A DNA stretch of 64,000 bases from Bacteroidota bacterium (GTDB lineage Bacteria > Bacteroidota > Ignavibacteria > Kapaibacteriales > UBA2268), in contig JAJXYC010000001.1 in NCBI GenBank assembly GCA_021780815.1, forward strand, positions 1-64,000, written 5' to 3'. The notes under the pieces were generated by a model that was not told the DNA's origin, did not search any database, and was given only the letters and a program-made list of their open reading frames with translations. Made by a program: the position numbers and the translations under genes. Shown in pieces: positions 8,687 to 19,156 of this stretch (position 1 is the stretch's first letter; the number at the start of each line of letters is the position of its first letter).

Positions 8687-11600
8687 GTGAGATTGAAGTT
8701 TTGTAATATAACGAAGCGGGGAGCCAAATTATGCTCTGTAAATTTAACAGTGTTAATTTTAAGTATTGTAATTTCTTACACAGCAAATTCTCAATTTCTA
8801 AAACAAAAGCATACAGAAACAAAATCAGACTATTACTACAATCCTTTTCTAATTTATGAGTTTTTTTCTCTTTGGCTACTGCAAAATCCACTTGATTTAA
8901 ATTTAAGTCCTGATTTAAATTCACAAGACACAACACAAACAAAATTTACATTATATAAGCCTGAAAGTTTTTATCGGGATAATTACCAATTTGGTAGTCA
9001 ATGGTTGAAGCCAAAGGGATATGAACAGAAGATTAAAATTGATTCCATAGTAAATAAGATAAAAACAGTTGAAGAATTTGATTCAAATCAAGTTTCATTT
9101 ACTTATCCGTTAAATCTTGATGAATACTTGCAAGTTCGCAAACAAGAAATAGAAGGGCAAATATGGGATTCCGTAATTACCCGATACGACTTAAAACAAG
9201 GACTTTCGCAAGGAGATTTAGCTGCCACAATAAGTCAAGCCACTGGAATTAATATTCCTGTCCCTGCAAATCCTTTGATGAGTATTTTTGGGAAACCACA
9301 AATTAGCATTGGAGTGAATGGGGAAGTAAATTTACGTATTGGCTGGCGATTTGATTCTCAGAAATTAGGGACTGTTTCGGCTTTTGGTCAAACCCAATCC
9401 ACCCCAATTTTTAATCAAGATATTAGAGTAAATGTTAATGCTAAAATTGGAGATAAACTCTCGTTTGGGACAGATTGGAATACACGGAATAATTATGATT
9501 TTAACAATAAGTTTAAAATCGGCTATGATGGCTACGATGATGATATTATTAAGAAAGTAGAATTAGGTAATATTGATTTTCCAATTCCATCAACTTTAAT
9601 TGGAGGTGGACAAGCACTTTTTGGTATAAGAACTGATTTGCAATTTGGACCTTTATTTTTAAAGACAGTTTTTTCGCAAAGAAGAGGTCAAAGAAAATTT
9701 GTAAATGTAACTGGTGGAATTAATAAACAACCATTTTCTTTACGAGCTTATGATTATGCAAAAAATCACTTTTTTTTAGATTCTGTTTACAAACAAATTT
9801 ACGATGATTATTTTAAAAACTCTACACCTGTAATTCCAAATACACAAGTTGCACAATACAATAGAGTAAAGCGAATACAAGTATTTGAATCAACCAATGA
9901 TATTAGAGAAGGAGTAATTAAAGCAGGGAATTCTGTGGCAATTGCAGATTTACCAGGTAAAAGGTTTGGTATGGGCGAATCTTATTCGCAAGTTGACAAA
10001 GAAAGACCAATTCAAGCGGGTGTTGTTGAACGGGGTAACTTTGTATTATTGGATTCAATGCAATATACGGTAGATATGAATCTTGGAACTTTAACAATTA
10101 AAAATTTACGTCAAGATAGATATTATGCAGTTGCTTATGCTATTGAAGGTCCAACTTTATCCGAGAACGATAATATTTATTATGGAACATTTACAAATCA
10201 AGCGTCTCCAACGGATACATTGATTTTAAAATTAATTTATAGACCAAATCTTTTGCCTGCATATAAATTGCTTTGGGACAGGCAAATGAAAAATATATAT
10301 CAAATTAATGCTACAAATGTTAATGTTCAAGACACAAAAATAAATCTTTGGTATATAAGGCAGAACAATGATTCGTCAGATGTATTGCCCGGAGCCGCTG
10401 ATAAATTGGTAACAATTTTTGGAGTTGATAGAGTAAATAATGCTACGGGAACAACACCGCCTGACGGTCTTTTTGACTTACGACCACCTTTCTTTGATGC
10501 TATTTCAGGCGAAATTACTTTCCCGAGTTCTCAACCTTTTGCAAAAGGTTTGAGGGATTATTTTACAAAAATTGGTAATCCAGAAATTGCTGAACAATAT
10601 ACTTTTGATCAAGTTTATGATACAACTTATGATATTGCAGCGAGAAACACTGCCCGAGATAGATTTATTATCTCTGGGGAAGTTTCAGGTAAAGCCACTA
10701 ATAGAATTGCTCTGGGAGCATTTAATTTAGCACCAGGCAGCGTGAAAGTTACTCTCGATGGCGTACCTTTGCAAGAATATCAAGACTATATAGTGGATTA
10801 TTATGCTGGAATTTTAACTATTAATAATCCAAGAGCGACTTTGCCTAATGCTAATTTAAAAGTTGAATATGAACAACAAGATATTTTAAATATTTCTACT
10901 AAAACATTGACAGGCTTACGAGCGGATTATCAGCTTTTCAAGACAAGATATAGTACGGGAACGTTAGGTGGGACTTTTATGTACTATAATCAATCTGCGG
11001 TGATTGATAGAGTGAGGTTAGGTGACGAACCTGTTTCAAATTCAATGTTTGGGTTTGATGCTAAATTTAATTTAGATGCTCCTTGGTTAACAAAAATAAT
11101 GGATTTATTGCCTTTTTATGACACTAAGGCTCCATCTTCTTTTACTTTGCAAGGAGAATGGGCAAAAATTTTACCTAATCCAAATACAAGAACATCTGAA
11201 ATTGCTTCTGATAATGGTTCTTCGGTAGTTTATATAGATGACTTTGAAGCCTCTCAACGAACAATTTCATTAGGACTTAGTCCATCGCAATGGAAGTATA
11301 GTGCTCCTCCTGTTGATAGTTTAATTGATTCAACTGCTCAACTTATTGCCCTTTATCGGGGTAATTTGTTCTGGTATCAAAGGTTTATTCCTTATATTCC
11401 TATTGTAGATGTTTATCCAAATAATCAAAATAATATACAAGGAAAACAATATATTAATCCATTGGAAATATATTTTGATCCTGATACTCGTGGTATTTAT
11501 AATATGAACCCTAATTTCTTGGATACAACTGATAAAGGACACTTTGACCCAAATAACGCATTTTCTCAACAGCCTGATAATAGAAAAAGAATATGGGGTG

Positions 11601-14600
11601 GTTTTACCCGACTGTTATCTTCGTTTAATACTAACTTTGACACTGAAAATATCGAATATATCCAGATAATGATGAATATATTAGATAATGAAAATGGTAA
11701 TGGGAAAATGTATATAGACGTAGGTCAAATTAGCGAAGATATTATCCCAAATGGAATATTAAATACAGAAGACGGATTTACGAAAGGAAGTCCATTCCCA
11801 AACGGAATAATTGACCCAGGTGAAGATGTTGGAATTGACCAAATTGATGATAGTCAAGAAAAAGCTACCTACCCATTCCCTTTAAATGAAGAGGCTGATC
11901 CTGCAAGAGATGATTATTATTTTGATTTTGGAAAACAAGATGCAAACAGGACTCCCGCCGATTTCGTTAGATATAATAATTTTGAAGGTAATTCAAAGTA
12001 TTCTGAAGTCGGACAATTCCCTGATAAGGAAATCTTGAATGACAATAACGGACAAACATTACAACTTAATAATGATTATTTTTCTTATGAAGTAAACTTA
12101 ACTCCTGACCCAAACAATAATCCTCAAATTGTTGGTGGTAATCCTGCAAAAGGTTGGTACTTATTTAGAATTCCAATAAGGAAACCTACAAGTACTGTTG
12201 GTAATCCTACATTTTCTAATGTGCAATATATTAGAATGCGGTTTAAAGGGGGAAGAGTCAAATTACTTGTTGAAAGTTGGGAATTAGTTGGTTCAGAATG
12301 GCAAAGGATAAATGATTTTCAGAATATACCACCAAGTGATAGTGTGATGCAAGTATCATTTGTTAATTTATGGGATAATGCCAAAGAACCTGATTTTTAT
12401 ACAATGCCGCCGGGAGTTACTGCCCCGAGATTGTTAAATAACCCTGACCCTTATTCTGATGTAAGAATGAATGAACAATCTTTGAAAATATCTGTGAAAG
12501 ATTTGAATTTCGGAGAAGAACGAATGGCAACCAGAATATTCCAATCATTAGATATTTTCAATTATAAAACATTAAAGTTCTTCATCCACGGCGATAATTT
12601 AATGCCTGATAATATTGTGCAAGGAGCAATTCCAAAAGCTTATGCCTTTTTACGGTTTGGGATTGATTCTATGAATTATTATGAATATAGAAGACCTCTT
12701 ATACGTGGGTGGCAAGATATTCAAATTAATTTATCTGAGCTTACAGCAATAAAACAAATAAGAGATACGTCAAAAACATCATCTATTCAGACATTTCCAG
12801 CAAAAAATGATCCATTAGCATATTTTGTTATTAAAGGAAATCCAATATTAACCAGAGTGCAATTTTTTGGTTTTGGTGTATCAAATCCACCTGAACAATT
12901 CCCTAATCAATTAACTACAACTATGTGGGTTGATGAATTCAGATTAATAGACCCAGAAAGAAGTGCAGATTGGGCAGGAGTAGCTAATTTAGATGTGAAA
13001 CTTGCTGATTTGGCACAAATTAATGTCAATTTCCAAAATTCATTACCTAATTTCCATAAAATTGAAGATAGGTTTGGTAATAGAGTTACTTCAACTTCTT
13101 GGTCAATTAATGCAACGGGTAATTTAGAAAAATTTGCGCCGAAGAGTTTTACTCAAATGAGAATACCAATAACATATACACATAGCGAGCAAGCCGACAA
13201 CCCTGAATACGTTGCTAATAGCGATATAAATTTGAATGAGGCGGCATTGCAAGCAAGAAATCAAGCTTATAGTGATGCTATTTCTCGTGGATTAAGTGTT
13301 CAAGATGCTAATACATTAGCACAAACTGCGCAAAATTCTATATTAGCGGGTTCTCAGAATCTGCATATTTCTGATAACTGGGCTTTGACACAAGTAAAAC
13401 TTGGTATTCCAATTAAACATTGGCTTATAGATAAAACTTTAAATGCTTTAACACTTGGTTATTCGTATTCGCAAGATTTTCTTCGTTCTCCTATTTATGT
13501 GCAACAATTCAACTGGATTTGGAAATTAAATATGCAGTATGGATTGAAATTATCAGATTTTCTTTCGTTTTCGCCTGCAAAATGGCTAGCTAATGTGCCT
13601 GTTCTTGGTATTTACAGCAACTTTAAGGTTAATTTATTACCAACAACAATTAACACTTCTTTTGATATGATGAGGCGCCGTCAAACTGAGCAATCTCGTT
13701 ACTTAGATTTTCCAAGTCCTGTAATTAGAGAATTTAATGCACAACGTCAAGCCCAGATGTCTTGGAAGATTACCGAAGGTGGATTTTTAAATCCTTTGAT
13801 TGATTATTCATTTAGCACAATTTCTACTTTGGTGCCTTATGAACTTGACGAATTTGGTCAGCAAAGAACAGGAAGTGAACTTTCTAAAATGATATTTTTT
13901 AATAATGGGAGGTTTGTAGATCTAGGAGCCAATACATTGCATAATCAAGTATTTACTTTGAATACCAAGCCACAAATTCCTGATTTCTTCGGAATGTCTC
14001 GTTTCCTTGATATAACATCAACTTATTCAGCAACTTATAGTTGGCAAAATCCTTTACAACCTGATACAACGATTAGAGATATAGCAAAGAATGCAAGTGT
14101 AAATAGTAATTTGCGTATCAATAATTCTTTAAAATTGAAAGCATTGGGAGATAAATGGTTCGCTTTTTCTGAACCTCTTAAAGGCACAAGAGCAACAGTA
14201 AACCAAACTGACGGAGGTTTCCTCACGTCAGTTGCAAAGGTTATTAAAACAATTTTCTTTGATTGGGATAAAGTAGATTTTAATTTTAATCAAACAAATT
14301 CAAGTATTAATCCGGGTGTATTTGGTGGCAATGGATTTGATAATTTCTGGGCAAGAGGTGTTTTAGGTCGTAGTGATTTTAGTATGTTTGGTCCTTCTTT
14401 TCCATATCAATTAGGACTTTTGACCGATCCACATGGTTATTTCCGTATGACTGGTTCCAACACATTCCCATTTTTTGGATTTCAATCCTATCCAGGATTA
14501 CGACCGCCGAATGCAGTTTTGCAAGATAATTTTAGACAGCAATCTACATTTGAAATTAAAACTTCTCGTCGTTTATGGGAGGGTGCAACATTAGATTTGG

Positions 14601-15592
14601 TTTGGAAAACGGATTTAGGATATAATCGTAATCAAAACGTAATTACAGATTCTACGGGTATTCCCACGTTTACAAATGTAGTTGCAATGAAGAATTTAAA
14701 TCGCTCATTTTTGACATTCCCATCAATCTTCGGATTAAATTTATTTGGGAACACAATTGAAGATGTGGTAAATGCTTATAATTCAAGTAAAGCCCAAATT
14801 GATGCAATGCCTGTTGATACAATTAAAAAGAATGAACTAATGCAAGAAGCATTGTCTAATGCTTTCTTTAACAAGTTAAGTGCATTCCATTATATTTCAG
14901 GAGAAGCAGGAAGATTTTTACCGAGTGTTAATTGGTCTTTCAGATGGGAAGGACTTGAAAAATGGGGAATTTGGGATGATTATCTTAAACGGCTTTCTCT
15001 TGAACATACATATCAATCAAATTACCAAGAAACAACACAAATTACGGATTTAGGCTCGTTTATCCAAAATCAAATGGTTCAATACGGCTTCCAGCCATTG
15101 ATTGGTCTAACTGCTACATTTGATGAAAAGAAACTTAAAGGTTCATTAACAGCTACTTTGCGATGGTCCACACAAAAGTCGTTTATGGTAAATACTGCTT
15201 CTCGCTCAGTAATTTCGGCACAATCAAGTAATGATATTACAACGCAAGTAAGTTATGTTATGCGTGGTTTTGATTTTCCTTTTTTAGGCATTAAACTTAA
15301 AAATGATTTTGAATTAAGTTTTCTTGCAACATATAAGACAAATAATAGTTCTACTTATGATATTTTAAATCAAGCAAGCTATCAAGGGGGGAATTCCAAT
15401 AACGGCTGGACTTTAAATGGTAATACACAACTTATAATAGAGCCACGTGCGAGGTATTCTGTAAGTAATATAGTTACAGCATCGCTTTTTGTAAGATATG
15501 AAGGTACTTTTACTGCTGGTGCAGCTAATCCAGGTTATAGCACAACAGAATTTGGTTTAGATATCAGAATTGCAATTTCTGGCGGAAGATAG
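8687..15592 (+). CDS. sprA: type IX secretion outer-membrane translocon SprA (Sov)
   Basis: SprA is the giant beta-barrel that forms the type IX secretion pore in the outer membrane. It is needed for secretion of T9SS cargo and, in gliding species, for motility. This protein has 2301 residues, close to the usual 2300-2500. A signal peptide (LTVLILSIVISYTANSQ) follows an N-terminus starting at GTG. The hallmark SprA segment VVYIDDFEASQ is present near residue 850, as are repeated amphipathic beta stretches and a C-terminus ending in alternating residues (FGLDIRIAISG) typical of barrel closure. The next gene, itself a T9SS cargo protein, follows within 35 bp. Confidence 0.95.
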   Translation: MRLKFCNITKRGAKLCSVNLTVLILSIVISYTANSQFLKQKHTETKSDYYYNPFLIYEFFSLWLLQNPLDLNLSPDLNSQDTTQTKFTLYKPESFYRDNYQFGSQWLKPKGYEQKIKIDSIVNKIKTVEEFDSNQVSFTYPLNLDEYLQVRKQEIEGQIWDSVITRYDLKQGLSQGDLAATISQATGINIPVPANPLMSIFGKPQISIGVNGEVNLRIGWRFDSQKLGTVSAFGQTQSTPIFNQDIRVNVNAKIGDKLSFGTDWNTRNNYDFNNKFKIGYDGYDDDIIKKVELGNIDFPIPSTLIGGGQALFGIRTDLQFGPLFLKTVFSQRRGQRKFVNVTGGINKQPFSLRAYDYAKNHFFLDSVYKQIYDDYFKNSTPVIPNTQVAQYNRVKRIQVFESTNDIREGVIKAGNSVAIADLPGKRFGMGESYSQVDKERPIQAGVVERGNFVLLDSMQYTVDMNLGTLTIKNLRQDRYYAVAYAIEGPTLSENDNIYYGTFTNQASPTDTLILKLIYRPNLLPAYKLLWDRQMKNIYQINATNVNVQDTKINLWYIRQNNDSSDVLPGAADKLVTIFGVDRVNNATGTTPPDGLFDLRPPFFDAISGEITFPSSQPFAKGLRDYFTKIGNPEIAEQYTFDQVYDTTYDIAARNTARDRFIISGEVSGKATNRIALGAFNLAPGSVKVTLDGVPLQEYQDYIVDYYAGILTINNPRATLPNANLKVEYEQQDILNISTKTLTGLRADYQLFKTRYSTGTLGGTFMYYNQSAVIDRVRLGDEPVSNSMFGFDAKFNLDAPWLTKIMDLLPFYDTKAPSSFTLQGEWAKILPNPNTRTSEIASDNGSSVVYIDDFEASQRTISLGLSPSQWKYSAPPVDSLIDSTAQLIALYRGNLFWYQRFIPYIPIVDVYPNNQNNIQGKQYINPLEIYFDPDTRGIYNMNPNFLDTTDKGHFDPNNAFSQQPDNRKRIWGGFTRLLSSFNTNFDTENIEYIQIMMNILDNENGNGKMYIDVGQISEDIIPNGILNTEDGFTKGSPFPNGIIDPGEDVGIDQIDDSQEKATYPFPLNEEADPARDDYYFDFGKQDANRTPADFVRYNNFEGNSKYSEVGQFPDKEILNDNNGQTLQLNNDYFSYEVNLTPDPNNNPQIVGGNPAKGWYLFRIPIRKPTSTVGNPTFSNVQYIRMRFKGGRVKLLVESWELVGSEWQRINDFQNIPPSDSVMQVSFVNLWDNAKEPDFYTMPPGVTAPRLLNNPDPYSDVRMNEQSLKISVKDLNFGEERMATRIFQSLDIFNYKTLKFFIHGDNLMPDNIVQGAIPKAYAFLRFGIDSMNYYEYRRPLIRGWQDIQINLSELTAIKQIRDTSKTSSIQTFPAKNDPLAYFVIKGNPILTRVQFFGFGVSNPPEQFPNQLTTTMWVDEFRLIDPERSADWAGVANLDVKLADLAQINVNFQNSLPNFHKIEDRFGNRVTSTSWSINATGNLEKFAPKSFTQMRIPITYTHSEQADNPEYVANSDINLNEAALQARNQAYSDAISRGLSVQDANTLAQTAQNSILAGSQNLHISDNWALTQVKLGIPIKHWLIDKTLNALTLGYSYSQDFLRSPIYVQQFNWIWKLNMQYGLKLSDFLSFSPAKWLANVPVLGIYSNFKVNLLPTTINTSFDMMRRRQTEQSRYLDFPSPVIREFNAQRQAQMSWKITEGGFLNPLIDYSFSTISTLVPYELDEFGQQRTGSELSKMIFFNNGRFVDLGANTLHNQVFTLNTKPQIPDFFGMSRFLDITSTYSATYSWQNPLQPDTTIRDIAKNASVNSNLRINNSLKLKALGDKWFAFSEPLKGTRATVNQTDGGFLTSVAKVIKTIFFDWDKVDFNFNQTNSSINPGVFGGNGFDNFWARGVLGRSDFSMFGPSFPYQLGLLTDPHGYFRMTGSNTFPFFGFQSYPGLRPPNAVLQDNFRQQSTFEIKTSRRLWEGATLDLVWKTDLGYNRNQNVITDSTGIPTFTNVVAMKNLNRSFLTFPSIFGLNLFGNTIEDVVNAYNSSKAQIDAMPVDTIKKNELMQEALSNAFFNKLSAFHYISGEAGRFLPSVNWSFRWEGLEKWGIWDDYLKRLSLEHTYQSNYQETTQITDLGSFIQNQMVQYGFQPLIGLTATFDEKKLKGSLTATLRWSTQKSFMVNTASRSVISAQSSNDITTQVSYVMRGFDFPFLGIKLKNDFELSFLATYKTNNSSTYDILNQASYQGGNSNNGWTLNGNTQLIIEPRARYSVSNIVTASLFVRYEGTFTAGAANPGYSTTEFGLDIRIAISGGR

Positions 15593-15626
15593 TCGTTTCT
15601 TTTTTGGCATAATAGTTGCTATTGTT

Positions 15627-17126
15627 ATGTCAATGATTTTAAAGCGATACATATTGAAATTTACAATTATTGTACTAATGCTATTTGTAGGCAAAGGGTA
15701 TCTATTTGCTCAAAGCATAACTATCGTAAGAACTGATGTTGATACAGTGAGAGCATCATTCATTACTGCGGGTTATGTCTTCGGTATTGATATAAAAGTT
15801 GTAGATGGTGGTAATTTCAATGGTGTTAGTTTCGAATTAGATTGGGATGCTCCTAATGATGTAAAATTTTCACAATGGAAAGTTGGTCCAATTGGTATAA
15901 AAAGCCAAGCTTTTGTTGTGGATAAAATTAGCCAAGATGGTAATATTGGCGAAATTGTTGCAGGTATTGGGACAGGGTTTAATTTAGATACTAACGTTAC
16001 CACTGATACTACGATAATTCATCTTGATTTTGTAACACTCCAAAGTGCCGCTCATGCGAAAGATATAACATTTTCCTTTGTTAATCCTGCTATTTCTTAC
16101 GAAGTAAATAATACTAAGAAAATCGTTATTTTGAAATCTACTCCTGTTGTTTTTAAAACTCATAGTTATGTAAATGTTTATCCAGGTGATGCTGATGATA
16201 ATGGCATTGTTGACCATCTTGATTTTGTAAATGTAACTTTGTATATGGGAATGGGACCGATGACGAAAAATCTACGTACCTTTAAGAGAACTTATCCAAG
16301 TTCTTATTGGGTGGCTCAACAATCTCTTGCTTGGGATGTAGAAAATGCAACTTATGCCGATTGTGATGGTAATGGTGAAATTACAGTGAAAGATATGTTG
16401 ATTGTTAGTTATAATATCGGTGATATGTGGACAACACCAAGTGGAATTATTAAACCAAAAGATAATTTCCCTGAAATATTTGCGGCTAAATCTTACCCAA
16501 AAGATGCTATTTACATTCCTATAAATGTTTCTGCTTTGCAACATTTTTTGTCTGCAACCTGTAGTATTAAATTTAAAAATCCAAATCTTGCTGATAAAAT
16601 TATTGGCATTAAAACAGGTGAATTTTTTGATTCACCAAATGCTTTTACATACTATGTGGAAAATAACGATGAATTACAATTCTTTGTAGGAAATACAAGT
16701 AAAGAAATAAATAAAAAACAAGAAGGTATTTTGGCGTATCTTGTATTTCCGAGTGATGTTCCTATTAATTCTTCTGATTTCGATATTGAAGAGGTATCGG
16801 CAATTTCTGAAAATGGTCTTATCTTTAATATTAATCCACTTACAAGTGTTAATTTTGTGTCTTCTGATAATAATAATTTAAAAAATACGAATATGCAATT
16901 AAATTATAATGATAATTTAGTTAATATAAAACTTCCGAGTGATGATTATATAAAAACTTTGCAGTTAATCGATTTAAATGGTAGGTTAATTCGTTCACTA
17001 ACTTCAAATAATCATTTGAATCAGATTGGATTGGACCTTGCAGGTCTTTCACCATCAGTATATATACTTTCAGTTCAATCAGAATCTGGCAGATATTATA
17101 CAGAGCCTATTCTGTTTTTCCATTAA
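15627..17126 (+). CDS. secreted protein with cohesin-like domain, dockerin repeats and T9SS sorting domain
   Basis: The longest frame begins inside sprA at 15570. The ATG at 15627, or 15633 six bases on, gives a clean signal peptide (ILKRYILKFTIIVLMLF, cleaved near LFAQ), so I start there, giving 499 residues. Domains in order are a cohesin-like beta-sandwich (about 25-180; GVSFELDWD), a type I dockerin pair (PGDADDNGIVDHLDF and ADCDGNGEITVKDML, two EF-hand-like Ca loops, about 190-285), a second sandwich (about 290-410), and a C-terminal type IX sorting domain (about 420-499; LQLIDLNGRLIRSL, GLSPSVYILSVQS). It is presumably exported by the neighbouring SprA and attached to the surface. Function beyond adhesion or scaffolding is unknown. 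Confidence 0.8.
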   Translation: MSMILKRYILKFTIIVLMLFVGKGYLFAQSITIVRTDVDTVRASFITAGYVFGIDIKVVDGGNFNGVSFELDWDAPNDVKFSQWKVGPIGIKSQAFVVDKISQDGNIGEIVAGIGTGFNLDTNVTTDTTIIHLDFVTLQSAAHAKDITFSFVNPAISYEVNNTKKIVILKSTPVVFKTHSYVNVYPGDADDNGIVDHLDFVNVTLYMGMGPMTKNLRTFKRTYPSSYWVAQQSLAWDVENATYADCDGNGEITVKDMLIVSYNIGDMWTTPSGIIKPKDNFPEIFAAKSYPKDAIYIPINVSALQHFLSATCSIKFKNPNLADKIIGIKTGEFFDSPNAFTYYVENNDELQFFVGNTSKEINKKQEGILAYLVFPSDVPINSSDFDIEEVSAISENGLIFNINPLTSVNFVSSDNNNLKNTNMQLNYNDNLVNIKLPSDDYIKTLQLIDLNGRLIRSLTSNNHLNQIGLDLAGLSPSVYILSVQSESGRYYTEPILFFH

Positions 17127-17247
17127 TTATTCAATTTTACTGTAATTTTACTGTAAATATCTGCTGACAATAATTATTATTTTAGTCATTTCAGAATATT
17201 TTTATCTAATTTTGCATATAATTGTTTGTTGATTTAAGGTAAACAAA

Positions 17248-19095
17248 ATGCAAAATAAACATTTCAAATTGTCAATTAAATTATTAGGATTGCTGTTCTT
17301 TGTCTTTATAGTTAAGTCTTATTCGAAAGAAGAGCTTACGCCGACAGCACAAAATGTCCAGGACCATATAAAATATTTAGCAAGTGATGAATTAGAAGGG
17401 CGTTTCCCTGGTACAAAAGGAATTGAAGAAGCCAAGAACTATATTTTAAATATTTTTAAAAAATATGGTCTAAAGCCAATCAATGGTGTATATACACAAA
17501 AATTAGATGTAACCGTCGGATATGAACTTGGGAAAAATAATGATGTATATTTCAATTTAATTATACCAAAACCAGGTGTGCCAATTGATAAAGTGAGACC
17601 TGTAAGAAAATCTTGGGAAATAAGTAAAGATTGGCTTCCTGCTAGTCTTTCAGAAAATGGAGAAATAGAAGCACCTATGGTATTTGCCGGATACGGTATT
17701 ACTTCCAAAGATTTACATTATGATGATTACGAAGGAATTGATGTAAAAAAGAAAATAGTTGTAGTTCTAACAAATCATCCAGATGAAGGAAAAGAAAAAA
17801 GCGACTTTATCCCTTATTCATCGTATCGGTATAAAGCAACAAACGCAAGAGACCACGGTGCTATTGGGATTATATTTGTAAAAGTTCAAGGCGATTCAGC
17901 AAATGTATTTGAACCATTGGATAAAGATAGAGGCGAAAGAAATACAGGAATTATTGCTATACAAGTAAACCGCAATAAAATTGCAGAATATTTCCCTAAA
18001 AATTCACTTTATCCAACAGAATTAGAAATAAATAAAACAAAGAAACCACATAGTTTTAACTTACCAAATGCACAAATACATATCAAAGTTGATTTAGAAG
18101 ATAAAAAAGTAACTACCGAAAATATTTATGGTGTTTTGGAAGGGAGTGACCCAACTTTGAAAAATGAGTATGTAATAGTTGGTGCACATTATGATCATTT
18201 AGGTTGGGGTGGTCCAACTTCTTTATATCGTGGCAAGAAACCAATGATTCATAATGGTGCAGATGATAATGCATCAGGTGTTGCTGTGATGATGGAATTA
18301 TCCAGATTGCTTTCACAAAATCCACCTAAAAGGTCAGTTTTGTTCGTTGCTTTTACGGCAGAAGAACTTGGACTACTTGGGTCTAATTATTTTGTAAATC
18401 ATCCACCAATAGACTTAAAACAAGTTTCTGCTATGGTAAATTTGGATATGGTTGGACGTTTAAGGAATAATGAACTAATTGCTATTGGTGTTGGCTCCTC
18501 TAATGTTTTTGGCACTATTATCGATGAATCTGATTCAACAGGCGAAGCCTTGAATATTTCAAAGTCTGATAATCCAATTGCGGCAAGTGATAATACTTCA
18601 TTTTATTTAAAGAGTATTCCTTCAATTTTCTTCTTCACTGGTGTACATAGTGATTACCATCGTCCAACTGATGATTGGGATAAAATTAATTATCCTGGTT
18701 GTGAAAAAATTGATGATTTTTTAGTAAAATTCGTTAATAAAATTGCAAACTTTCCTGAAAAATTACCATTTATAAAAGTTGCAGGTGCAGATAAAGACGC
18801 TAAAATGTCAAGCGGTGGTGGCTATGGTTCAAAAGTTTGGTTTGGGATTATTCCTAATTTTGAAAATGAACCAAAAGGCTTTAAAATTTCAGGGACAAGT
18901 CCCGGGAGCCCTGCTGAAAAAGCTGGTTTAAAAGAAAATGATATTATTATTAAAATTGACGATAAAGAAATTAAGAACATACACGATTTTATGTATGCTT
19001 TGCAAGAGCATAAAGCAGGCGATGTGCTTGCTGTAAAATTCCTCCGTGGGAATGAAACTAAAACAACTGATGTAAAATTATCGGTTAAACCATAA
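17248..19095 (+). CDS. secreted M28 family zinc aminopeptidase with PA and PDZ domains
   Basis: A 615-residue exported peptidase. It has a signal peptide (1-24), a PA-like domain (about 130-260) inserted before the catalytic part, and an M28 domain (about 290-510). Zinc-ligand motifs are VGAHYDHLG (about 311-319), NGADDNASG, the catalytic pair in TAEELGLLG (about 370), NLDMVGR (about 398) and HSDYHRPTDD (about 467). A C-terminal PDZ domain (about 525-612; GTSPGSPAEKAGLKENDIII) should recruit or regulate substrate. It probably trims peptides in the periplasm or outside the cell. An AAGGT ribosome binding site precedes the ATG, and a TAATTTTG box lies at 17207-17214. Confidence 0.9.
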   Translation: MQNKHFKLSIKLLGLLFFVFIVKSYSKEELTPTAQNVQDHIKYLASDELEGRFPGTKGIEEAKNYILNIFKKYGLKPINGVYTQKLDVTVGYELGKNNDVYFNLIIPKPGVPIDKVRPVRKSWEISKDWLPASLSENGEIEAPMVFAGYGITSKDLHYDDYEGIDVKKKIVVVLTNHPDEGKEKSDFIPYSSYRYKATNARDHGAIGIIFVKVQGDSANVFEPLDKDRGERNTGIIAIQVNRNKIAEYFPKNSLYPTELEINKTKKPHSFNLPNAQIHIKVDLEDKKVTTENIYGVLEGSDPTLKNEYVIVGAHYDHLGWGGPTSLYRGKKPMIHNGADDNASGVAVMMELSRLLSQNPPKRSVLFVAFTAEELGLLGSNYFVNHPPIDLKQVSAMVNLDMVGRLRNNELIAIGVGSSNVFGTIIDESDSTGEALNISKSDNPIAASDNTSFYLKSIPSIFFFTGVHSDYHRPTDDWDKINYPGCEKIDDFLVKFVNKIANFPEKLPFIKVAGADKDAKMSSGGGYGSKVWFGIIPNFENEPKGFKISGTSPGSPAEKAGLKENDIIIKIDDKEIKNIHDFMYALQEHKAGDVLAVKFLRGNETKTTDVKLSVKP

Positions 19096-19156
19096 CTTTA
19101 CAATATCTTGTAACTTCTTTCGCTTTAAAAGTGTAATATAATTAAAGTTATTTATA

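Noticed and set aside
8508-8942. 144-codon minus-strand frame
   Set aside because: It lies across the sprA start region and opposes its signal peptide. The composition is that of AT-rich noncoding DNA.
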